From NCBI GenBank assembly GCA_964540425.1, contig CAZIMW010000015.1, positions 1 through 27,660 on the forward strand: a stretch of 27,660 bases of DNA. The letters are read 5' to 3'. Both the position numbers and the translations under genes were made by a program. This document shows, in pieces, positions 1 through 6,904 of this stretch (position 1 is the first letter of the stretch; each line of letters opens with the position of its first letter). The DNA is from Marifrigoribacter sp964540425 (GTDB taxonomy: Bacteria > Bacteroidota > Bacteroidia > Flavobacteriales > Flavobacteriaceae). The notes under the pieces were generated by a model that saw nothing but the letters and a program-made list of their open reading frames with translations, did no database searches and was not told the DNA's origin.

Positions 1-1190
1 TTAATAACCTTGGATTTGAAGCGAGATTACTAAGCGAGTACCAATTATTAGGTGAAAAAGCTATTTTTTTACTAGGCACAAAATATTACAATGCTAAAAA
101 CACTAGTCAACAAGGACCAGGTTCAGATGGTTCTGACGCTAATTTTAATTTTCAATTAGATGAGTATCCAAATTATGTAAATCAATCAAAACATACGTTC
201 CCAAATTTAAACATCGCCTTATTTGGAGAAAACATCTTATATTTTAATGAAAAGTTTTCAATAACTCCTGGTTTTAGACTTGAATATATTAAAACCGAAA
301 GTGATGGGTATTATAAAAAAATAAACCTTGATGGTGCAGGAAATGTTATTAATAACGAAACAATTGAAGACAATAATATAAATAAAAGAACTTTTGTTTT
401 ATTAGGTATTGGAGTCAGCTACAAACCAAACACATCGCTTGAAGCCTACGGAAATATTTCTCAAAACTATAGATCTGTAACATTTTCAGATATAAGTATT
501 ACTAATCCTGCCTATGCAATAGACCCTGATATTACAGACGAAAATGGATTTACAGCAGATTTAGGAATTCGCGGAAAACTACATAAAAACATTCAGTACG
601 ATTTTGGAGTTTTTAGCTTGTTTTACAAAAATAGAATTGGTTTTATACAACGGGCTTTTCCAGACGGTAGCGTAAAAACGGAAAGAACAAATGTTGGAGA
701 TGCTGCTATGTACGGTATTGAGTCTTTAATAGATTTTAACTTATCCAGATTAGTTTTAGACAACAATAATTTTATATTTAACTATTTTATTAATACCTCT
801 TTAACAGATTCTAAATACACAAAATCTGAAGAAAACGGAATTGAAGGAAACAAGGTAGAGTTTGTACCAAATATTAATTTAAAAACAGGAATTATTTTTG
901 GTTACAAAAACATTATGTCTAATATACAATTCACTTATTTATCTAAACAATTTACCGATGCTTCAAATGCAGAAGAAAGCAGTTTAAATGGAGTTATTGG
1001 ATCAATTCCTAGTTATAACGTGCTAGATTTTTCGATTTCTTATTCTTATAAAATGTTTAAATTAGAAGCTGGAGTAAACAATCTATTAAATAATTATTAC
1101 TTTACTAGGCGTGCAACAGGCTACCCAGGACCTGGAATTATACCATCTCCCGATAGAAATTTTTACACAACACTACAATTTAAAATTTAA
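1..1190 (+). CDS. TonB-dependent receptor, FecA-like, C-terminal part (5' end outside window)
   Basis: The frame is open from base 3 to the stop at 1188-1190, so this is the tail (about 395 residues) of a longer gene; an internal ATG at 618 is not the start. The reading shows beta-barrel strands of an outer-membrane TonB-dependent receptor, with the ferric-citrate-receptor-like segments NYRSVTFSDI and DLGIRGKL, the closing strand pattern LEAGVNNLLNNYYFTRR, and a final aromatic strand ending in LQFKI. FecA-type receptors import ferric siderophores or ferric citrate using TonB-ExbBD energy. The plug domain and any signal peptide lie upstream of the window, so substrate cannot be assigned. The stop is only 6 bases from the stop of the convergent haem-binding gene, and no hairpin terminator is visible between them. 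Family assignment is firm; iron-citrate specificity is inference. Confidence 0.88.
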   Translation, partial: NNLGFEARLLSEYQLLGEKAIFLLGTKYYNAKNTSQQGPGSDGSDANFNFQLDEYPNYVNQSKHTFPNLNIALFGENILYFNEKFSITPGFRLEYIKTESDGYYKKINLDGAGNVINNETIEDNNINKRTFVLLGIGVSYKPNTSLEAYGNISQNYRSVTFSDISITNPAYAIDPDITDENGFTADLGIRGKLHKNIQYDFGVFSLFYKNRIGFIQRAFPDGSVKTERTNVGDAAMYGIESLIDFNLSRLVLDNNNFIFNYFINTSLTDSKYTKSEENGIEGNKVEFVPNINLKTGIIFGYKNIMSNIQFTYLSKQFTDASNAEESSLNGVIGSIPSYNVLDFSISYSYKMFKLEAGVNNLLNNYYFTRRATGYPGPGIIPSPDRNFYTTLQFKI

Positions 1191-1196
1191 TCCAAA

Positions 1197-1673
1197 TTAT
1201 TTAGAAAGTTCTTTTAATTCAGATTGATATTTTAATCTAGCTAAATTTGCCCATAGTATTAATGTTTCTTGGTCTTTTTCGGAAAGTTTTCCGTGTATCC
1301 ACGTATAATAATCTAATGGCATTGCTCCTTTTTCTACTTCTTCAACCAATTCTTCTAATTTATGGTCTTTTCTTTTAACTGAAAAAGTTTCCCAATCAGA
1401 AAAATTTAATTCGTCTTTTCCTTTATCTATATGATCTTTCAACCATAAAGATGCCGGCGAAATTTCGGCGTACCAAGGATATACTGTTTGGTCACTATGA
1501 CAGTCAAAACAGTTTGTTTTTAAGATTTGAAATACTTCATCAGAAACTTTTGTCTCCGTTTTAAATACTGCTAAACTTTCATATCCGCCTTCATTTTTAT
1601 CGGGTCTAATAAATTGTATCACTACAAAAACAACAATCAGTATAATTAAAATGTATTTGATGACTTTTTTCAT
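1197..1673 (-). CDS. Membrane-anchored haem-binding domain protein (CxxCH)
   Basis: A 158-residue protein with an N-terminal hydrophobic segment (about residues 4-22) that should anchor it to the inner membrane with the rest periplasmic. It carries a single c-type haem motif, CFDCH, at residues 55-59, followed by the SDQTVYPWY and ISPASLWLKDH stretches typical of the Haem_bd family (PF14376), common in Bacteroidota. These proteins are presumed to bind haem covalently and to serve in electron transfer or sensing; the function is not established. Its start overlaps the stop of the upstream 5'-nucleotidase-like gene by 4 bases (ATGA), indicating translational coupling. The partner for electrons is unknown. 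Confidence 0.85.
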   Translation of the reverse strand: MKKVIKYILIILIVVFVVIQFIRPDKNEGGYESLAVFKTETKVSDEVFQILKTNCFDCHSDQTVYPWYAEISPASLWLKDHIDKGKDELNFSDWETFSVKRKDHKLEELVEEVEKGAMPLDYYTWIHGKLSEKDQETLILWANLARLKYQSELKELSK

Positions 1674-3184
1674 AGTTTAGATTTTAAATATAGAATAATT
1701 GCTTTCCGAATATCATATGCATGTTCACCTTCTGTTGGGGTATAAACACTTTTTACACCTTTATTTTCTGGTGTTAAAAAAGGAATATCGTATCCTTTCA
1801 GCAAGTAATCACTAAATGCAACCGAATAAGTTTTTAAATCTCTTATTTTATTTCCGTCTATTAACCACTTTCCTTGAGGTCCTTCAGTTATATTAAAACG
1901 TTGTAAATAAGCGCCGTTTCCTCTTTTAGATTTTCCGAAATCCAATACTTCTTTTAAGAGTTTTCCTTTAATTTCAACCTTTAAAACACCACCTCCAAAA
2001 GGTAAAGTTCTAAATATGTCCATACTTTCTACTTTGTTTGGAAGCATATCATCAATACGAATCGACCCTCCATTTACCAAAGCAGCATCCACTTTATAAT
2101 CGTATGCAAACGCCATTGCTTGTGTGATGATATCTCCCAAGTCTGTCTGAATGCTTCTATTGGCACTATCTGTTCCGTCCAAAGGCTGCTCACTTTTATA
2201 GACCAACTCATAAGGATCATCAACAACCTGCGTGATTTTTGAATCTTGAATTTCCATCCATTTTTTTACAATAGCTGCTACTTTTGGTTCAAAAGCTATT
2301 TTTTCGTCCATATACATTAACTCCGAATCTCTAGTTAATTCTTTTGTTTTTACATTATAAGTAAAGGTATGAATGTACATTGTTTTTGCATTGGAATCTG
2401 CTTTTGCAATTACGGAATTCCCTTCGGTTACCAACATAAAATTATGCTCGTGACCTCCCATTATAAATGGAATTTCAGGAATTTGACGCACCAACTCCTT
2501 GTCTTGACCAATTTCTAAATGAGTAAAACCCATCACCACATCTACTTGATCTTTTATAGAAGCATAAGCCGTTTTCGCATCTTTATAAATATCGCCGTAA
2601 TCTACATAAGGAACAGGATTTGAAGGAATCGTTGTTCCAATAAAACCAATTTTAACTTCTTTCCCTTTTTTATTTTTTATATGGAATGTAAAACTTTTTG
2701 GAATTGCTACCGTATCGTTTTCTTTTTGAACTGTAAAAGGAATCGATTTTCCATCTACATTATGAAGCACATTAGAAGACATCCATTGAAAATTGGATTC
2801 GTTTAATCGTTTCTGAAGGTATTTATATTTTAAATCGAATTCGTGGTTTCCAAAATTTACTAAATCGAAATTCATCGCATTCATCACTTCAATCATTTGT
2901 CTACCATATATTCGCTCTCCATTTACCTTTAAAGTTCCCAACATTGAAGGATTTAAAAAATCACCCGCCATAAATAAATAGGTATTCGGGTTTTCTTTTT
3001 TTATAGAATCCCGAACGTGTGCAACCCTCGCCATTCCTCCAAATTTCCCATCATTTAAAGCTTCAATTTCATACACATCATTTACTTGAAGAAATTTGAA
3101 AGTAATAATATTATTTTCTGGATTTTCTTTACAACTGAAAAACATCGTTGCTGTTAAAACTAATAAAGGAAGTAACTTTTTCAT
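1670..3184 (-). CDS. 5'-nucleotidase-like metallophosphatase lipoprotein (UshA family)
   Basis: A 504-residue exported lipoprotein: signal sequence with lipobox FFSC (Cys18), so probably membrane-attached facing the periplasm or surface. The N-terminal calcineurin-like metallophosphatase domain shows GDFLNPS (about 74-80), GNHE (112-115), THLE (221-224) and GGHEH (243-247), which supply most dinuclear-metal ligands. The C-terminal 5'-nucleotidase domain shows the nucleotide-binding motif NGGSIR (371-376) and a TLPFGG segment. The first metal motif reads NDVYE (35-39) where classic UshA has D-x-H, so one usual histidine is a tyrosine; a recognised subfamily has this form. It likely hydrolyses a phosphate ester such as a nucleotide, but the substrate is inferred. 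It lies 14 bases downstream of the HMG-CoA-lyase-like gene in the same run. Confidence 0.87.
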   Translation of the reverse strand: MKKLLPLLVLTATMFFSCKENPENNIITFKFLQVNDVYEIEALNDGKFGGMARVAHVRDSIKKENPNTYLFMAGDFLNPSMLGTLKVNGERIYGRQMIEVMNAMNFDLVNFGNHEFDLKYKYLQKRLNESNFQWMSSNVLHNVDGKSIPFTVQKENDTVAIPKSFTFHIKNKKGKEVKIGFIGTTIPSNPVPYVDYGDIYKDAKTAYASIKDQVDVVMGFTHLEIGQDKELVRQIPEIPFIMGGHEHNFMLVTEGNSVIAKADSNAKTMYIHTFTYNVKTKELTRDSELMYMDEKIAFEPKVAAIVKKWMEIQDSKITQVVDDPYELVYKSEQPLDGTDSANRSIQTDLGDIITQAMAFAYDYKVDAALVNGGSIRIDDMLPNKVESMDIFRTLPFGGGVLKVEIKGKLLKEVLDFGKSKRGNGAYLQRFNITEGPQGKWLIDGNKIRDLKTYSVAFSDYLLKGYDIPFLTPENKGVKSVYTPTEGEHAYDIRKAIILYLKSKL

Positions 3185-3198
3185 TTTTAAAAATAAGA

Positions 3199-4080
3199 TT
3201 ATTGGTATTTAGTAAATATTTTTGTGGCTTCGTTATGAGCGCTTTCAAAAGACATAGGATTGATGTTAGAATCCACTTTATGAGTGGTAAAATAACTTAA
3301 CATTTTCTCGGTAGGCATATTTCCGGTGAGTTCATCTTTCGCCATGGGACAACCTCCAAAACCTTGAATTGCTCCATCAAATCTTCGACAACCTGCTTGA
3401 TATGCTGCATCTATTTTTTCATGCCATTTGGTTGGTGTGGTGTGTAAATGTGCTCCGAATTCGATGTTGGTGTACTTCGGAATTAATTCAGAAAATAAAT
3501 AGCTAATAATCTCAGGCGTTGAAGTTCCAACTGTATCACTTAATGACAAAATTTTTACGCCCATATTCGATAATTTTTCGGTCCACTCTCCTACTATTTC
3601 CACATTCCAAGGATCTCCATAAGGATTTCCGAAACCCATAGAAAGATAAGCTACCACTTCCTTATTTGAAGCATCTGCCAAGTTTAAAATCTCTTCTAAT
3701 GTTTCTAAAGATTGAGCAATAGTTTTATGAGTGTTTCGCATCTGAAAGTTTTCAGAAATAGAAAAAGGATAGCCCAAATACTGAATTTCATTATGCTGAA
3801 CTGCATCTTGAGCACCCCGAACATTCGCAATAATTGCTAAAAGTTTGCTGTCTGTTGAAGATAAATCTAATTTTGAAAGTAACTCCGCCGTATCTTTCAT
3901 TTGCGGAATTGCTTTGGGCGACACAAAACTCCCGAAGTCAATAGTATCAAACCCACAGCGTAATAACGACTGAATGTATTGTGCTTTTACATCTGTCGGA
4001 ATCCAATCGCGAATACCTTGCATTGCATCTCTAGGACATTCTATTATTTTAACTTTTTGCATTAGCTCAAAGGTACTCAT
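3199..4080 (-). CDS. Hydroxymethylglutaryl-CoA lyase-like enzyme
   Basis: A 293-residue TIM-barrel enzyme of the HMGL/DRE-TIM metallolyase family. HMG-CoA lyase splits HMG-CoA to acetoacetate and acetyl-CoA, the last step of leucine degradation. Visible hallmarks are CPRDAMQ (residues 15-21, containing the catalytic Arg-Asp pair), the SFVSPKAIPQM signature (51-61), the divalent-metal site AHLHT (210-214), and the conserved catalytic Cys244 in GFGGCP. The first loop diverges from the usual GPRDGLQNE, and the segment SMGFGNPYGDPW (148-159) replaces the usual Cys-containing loop, so the exact acyl-CoA substrate has some doubt. A second possible start, Met7 at 4062, would remove six residues. Leucine dehydrogenase at 13025-14140 supports a leucine-catabolic role, though the two are not in one operon. 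Confidence 0.83.
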   Translation of the reverse strand: MSTFELMQKVKIIECPRDAMQGIRDWIPTDVKAQYIQSLLRCGFDTIDFGSFVSPKAIPQMKDTAELLSKLDLSSTDSKLLAIIANVRGAQDAVQHNEIQYLGYPFSISENFQMRNTHKTIAQSLETLEEILNLADASNKEVVAYLSMGFGNPYGDPWNVEIVGEWTEKLSNMGVKILSLSDTVGTSTPEIISYLFSELIPKYTNIEFGAHLHTTPTKWHEKIDAAYQAGCRRFDGAIQGFGGCPMAKDELTGNMPTEKMLSYFTTHKVDSNINPMSFESAHNEATKIFTKYQ

Positions 4081-4136
4081 TCCAATTGTTTTATTGAAAA
4101 GGAATAATTAAGATTTATACAACACAGAAGATACAA

Positions 4137-4751
4137 TTATGGAATTAATATAAAAACTGCAATTCCCACAAATACAATAATTTGAAGCCATTTTAAAACA
4201 AGTCCTGTTGATTTATGTTTTAATAAATAAGAAGAAATAGTACCCGATAAAAGTGCTAAAGAACTAAAAACTATAAAGGAAACTACCATAAATGTAATTC
4301 CTAAAATATAAAACTGTACCACAGTATTTCCTGTTTTATCCCAAAGAAAACCTGGGAAAAATGCCAAAAAGAAAATCATCACTTTCGGATTGACAATATT
4401 CATAACAACTCCCTGTTTAAAAAGTTGAATATTCGATTTTTTAGGAGCATTCTCACTTAACGAAATATCGCTATTGCTATAAAAAACTTTATAAGCCAAA
4501 TAAAATAAATAGAGAGACCCTAAAACTTTAACACCATAAAAAAGAGTTTCGGAAGTAGTGATAATTGCAGAAATCCCAAATGCTAACAAAGTAGTATGTA
4601 CGATGCAACCACTAATTAATCCTGCTGTTGTAGCGATTCCGCTCTTGGTTCCGTTGGTTAACGATTGGGCAATTACATAAATATTATCAGGCCCTGGAGC
4701 CATTGCTAAAAAAAGGGTGGCTATTGTAAAAGAAAGCAAGTTTTCAATCAT
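4137..4751 (-). CDS. LysE/RhtB-family amino-acid exporter
   Basis: A 204-residue integral inner-membrane protein of the usual LysE/RhtB length, with about six hydrophobic segments. The family signature APGPDN is at residues 18-23, followed by a GI-rich second helix, and a VVMNIVNPKVMIFFLAFFPGF region in the middle as in the family. Members export amino acids or related small metabolites by proton antiport; no specific substrate can be read. It heads the minus-strand run that continues, after 56 bases, with the HMG-CoA-lyase-like gene. That arrangement is compatible with an amino-acid-catabolic operon, but the gap also allows an independent promoter. It is divergent from the spondin-domain gene at 4820. 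Confidence 0.87.
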   Translation of the reverse strand: MIENLLSFTIATLFLAMAPGPDNIYVIAQSLTNGTKSGIATTAGLISGCIVHTTLLAFGISAIITTSETLFYGVKVLGSLYLFYLAYKVFYSNSDISLSENAPKKSNIQLFKQGVVMNIVNPKVMIFFLAFFPGFLWDKTGNTVVQFYILGITFMVVSFIVFSSLALLSGTISSYLLKHKSTGLVLKWLQIIVFVGIAVFILIP

Positions 4752-4819
4752 AAAATAAAAATAATGAATTTTATGTAATTAAGGCATACAATTTGTGACT
4801 ATGATAAAAATTAACAATC

Positions 4820-5731
4820 ATGAAATTAAAATTATCCTTACTTATCCTATTTATATTTTCTGCGAGTTTGTTCTCACAATCTGAAGCAACCTACACTATT
4901 ACTTTTACTAGTAATTGGTCTAATGCAACGCATCCATCCAACAATTTTCCTGCAAATGCACATTGGTCAAAATTAGTAGGTGCTACTCACAACAATGAAG
5001 TTGTATTTTTCAAAATGGGAGATTTGGCTTCTCCAGGTATTGAAAATGTTGCAGAGCTTGGAAGCAATACTGTTTTCTTTTCTGAAATAAACACCGCTAT
5101 AGGTAATGGCTTTTCAAATTTATTGATAGATGGTGATGCCTTATCAACTCCCTTAGGAGATATTATTATTAGTGATGTGATAACTACTGAAGAATTTCCT
5201 TTACTAACTTTAATCTCTATGATTGCACCTAGCCCAGATTGGATTATTGGCGTTGATGGCCTTTCCTTATTAGATGGGAATGGTGATTGGATAGAAAATA
5301 TGACAATGGATCTTTATGCTTATGATGCTGGTACTGATGACGGAACCGATTATAATTCACCCAATCAAGATACAAATCCACAAGAAGGGATTTCTAGTTT
5401 ACAAGGAGTTGCTCCATTTTCTTCTGAAATAATTGGAACGTTAACAATTACTTTAGAAAATGTAGTTTTAGGAAATAATGACAATCAATTAACTAAAAAC
5501 ATTACAATTTATCCAAATCCTACTAGTAACTTTATTACTATTTCTACAAAAGAAAATACAATTTCGGCTATTGAAATTTATAATATTTTAGGGAAAGAAA
5601 TACTGAAAGCAAACACAACTAATAGCAATCAATTAAAAATAGATTTATCCGATTTATCAAGTGGAATTTATCTTATTAAAATAATAGATTCTAGTGGAAA
5701 GAGTACTTTAAAAAAGGTAGTTAAGCGTTAA
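4820..5731 (+). CDS. Secreted spondin-domain protein with T9SS sorting domain
   Basis: A 303-residue exported protein. Residues 1-19 are a signal peptide ending in LFSQ. Residues about 22-215 match the spondin N-terminal domain: a YTITFTSNWS opening strand, HWSKLVGATHN, NGFSNLLIDGDAL, and the metal-site-like MIAPSPDWIIGVDGLSLL stretch. Such domains bind a divalent cation and act in adhesion-like or matrix settings. Residues about 225-303 form a type A T9SS C-terminal domain: YPNPTSN, EIYNILGKEIL, DLSDLSSGIYLIKI and a basic end, so the protein should cross the outer membrane through the gliding/T9 secretion system and be released or anchored. The 3' end overlaps the convergent pyrD by 11 bases (5721-5731). 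Biological role is unknown. Confidence 0.88.
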   Translation: MKLKLSLLILFIFSASLFSQSEATYTITFTSNWSNATHPSNNFPANAHWSKLVGATHNNEVVFFKMGDLASPGIENVAELGSNTVFFSEINTAIGNGFSNLLIDGDALSTPLGDIIISDVITTEEFPLLTLISMIAPSPDWIIGVDGLSLLDGNGDWIENMTMDLYAYDAGTDDGTDYNSPNQDTNPQEGISSLQGVAPFSSEIIGTLTITLENVVLGNNDNQLTKNITIYPNPTSNFITISTKENTISAIEIYNILGKEILKANTTNSNQLKIDLSDLSSGIYLIKIIDSSGKSTLKKVVKR

Positions 5732-6755
5732 TTATCGCTTTATTGATCCGTTTTACTAATCCAGGCCCTTCGTAAATAAAACCTGTAAATATTTGTATCA
5801 AACTTGCTCCTGCTTCTAATTTAGCAAGTGCATCTTTTTCTGAATGAACTCCTCCAACTCCAATAATAGGAAAAGATCCATTACTATTATTATGAAGATA
5901 CCGAATAACCGCTGTTGATTTATCAGCTAGTGGTTTTCCGCTTAAACCACCCATTTCATTTTTGTTTTCTGAAATTAAACCATCTCTTGTTACTGAAGTA
6001 TTGGATGCAATAATCCCATCAATTTTTGTTTTGCAAACCAATTCGATTATTTCATCTAATTGAAGGTTATTTAAGTCGGGAGCAATTTTAAGAAGAATTG
6101 GTTTTTGTTTATCAAAAGTTCGGTTGGCTTTTTGCACTTCAGAAATTAATTCTTCCAAATAATCTTTATCGTTTAGTTTGGCGTGACTTGAAACATTTGG
6201 GCAGCTTACATTTAGCACAAAATAATCTACATAAGGATGTAGTTCATTAAAGCATTCTAAATAATCTTGTGTGTAATTTTCGGGAATTGTTTGAGTGTTT
6301 TTACCAATGTTTCCACCAATAATCACTTTCTGATCTCTGAGCGGAGCCGAAGAGCGTTTCTTCAACTTTTCAACAGCAGCTAAAACCCCATCATTATTAA
6401 AGCCCATTCTATTAATAATAGCTTGATCTTCTTTTAAACGAAACAATCTTTTTTTAGGATTTCCAATTTGTGCTTTGGGAGTAACAGTTCCTATTTCAAT
6501 AAAACCGAATCCGAAATTTGAAAGCTCTTTAAACAATACTGCATTTTTATCGAAACCTGCTGCCAATCCTACTGGGTTTGGAAATTTTATTCCGAAAACT
6601 TCTCGTTCTAATTTTGGATTTTTAATTTGATATAAACTTCTAAAAATTCCTCCAAAACCAATTTTAGTTAAAAATCGAATTAATGAAAAGGTGAAATAAT
6701 GTACTTTTTCGGGGTCAAAAAGAAATAGAAGTGGGCGAATTAATAGTTTGTACAT
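5721..6755 (-). CDS. pyrD: Dihydroorotate dehydrogenase, class 2 (quinone) type
   Basis: A 344-residue FMN enzyme that oxidises dihydroorotate to orotate, the fourth step of pyrimidine synthesis. The N-terminal extension (about 1-45, YKLLIRPLLFLFDPEKVHYF) is the membrane-facing quinone-access helix pair of class 2 enzymes. Also visible are FPNPVGLAAGFDKN (58-71), EIGTVTPKAQIGNP (87-100), RMGFNNDG (116-123), GGNIGKNT (147-154) and the C-terminal FMN phosphate region IGVGGVHS. Two oddities: the catalytic-base motif is NVSCPN (182-187) with Cys185 where E. coli PyrD has Ser175; and residues 135-140 (SSAPLR) are encoded by a GC-rich repeat that also occurs in mnmA. A TAnnTTTG-type promoter sits just upstream. 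The 3' end overlaps the spondin gene tail to tail. Confidence 0.95.
   Translation of the reverse strand: MYKLLIRPLLFLFDPEKVHYFTFSLIRFLTKIGFGGIFRSLYQIKNPKLEREVFGIKFPNPVGLAAGFDKNAVLFKELSNFGFGFIEIGTVTPKAQIGNPKKRLFRLKEDQAIINRMGFNNDGVLAAVEKLKKRSSAPLRDQKVIIGGNIGKNTQTIPENYTQDYLECFNELHPYVDYFVLNVSCPNVSSHAKLNDKDYLEELISEVQKANRTFDKQKPILLKIAPDLNNLQLDEIIELVCKTKIDGIIASNTSVTRDGLISENKNEMGGLSGKPLADKSTAVIRYLHNNSNGSFPIIGVGGVHSEKDALAKLEAGASLIQIFTGFIYEGPGLVKRINKAIINA
6334..6355. repeat. GC-rich in-frame repeat in pyrD, copy 2
   Basis: TCTC followed by TGAGCGGAGCCGAAGAGC is 19/22 identical to the copy inside mnmA. The host gene is read on the opposite strand in both cases and in the same phase, here giving SSAPLRD (residues 135-141) between the LKKR helix and the conserved GGNIGKNT motif of PyrD. 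Confidence 0.72.
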
Positions 6756-6784
6756 TTTATATGTTCAAATAGAGTATTGGTTTG

Positions 6785-6792
6785 CAAAGGTA
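6785..6792 (-). promoter_or_regulatory. Candidate Bacteroidota -7 box for pyrD
   Basis: On the minus strand the sequence reads TACCTTTG, a perfect fit to the Bacteroidota -7 consensus TAnnTTTG, 29 bases upstream of the pyrD start codon. No exact TTG is seen at the -33 spacing; the region there is only TA-rich. The call rests on the -7 match and position. Confidence 0.5.
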
Positions 6793-6847
6793 TCAATAAA
6801 TTGTATTAATCTAATTGAAATATATCGTATTGGTTTCATATTAAAGC

Positions 6848-6880
6848 AAAAAAAAGAGGCTGCCTAAAAGGCAACCTCTT
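6848..6880 (-). terminator. Intrinsic terminator of the TonB receptor gene
   Basis: An 11-bp stem (6854-6864 with 6870-6880) has a 5-base loop. Read on the minus strand, the single C/A mismatch becomes a G-U pair and the stem is followed by eight T residues (complement of A-run 6848-6855). It begins 25 bases after the TonB receptor stop codon. It should end that transcript before it enters pyrD. Confidence 0.85.
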
Positions 6881-6904
6881 TATTATATAATTTATATTCT
6901 TAAA

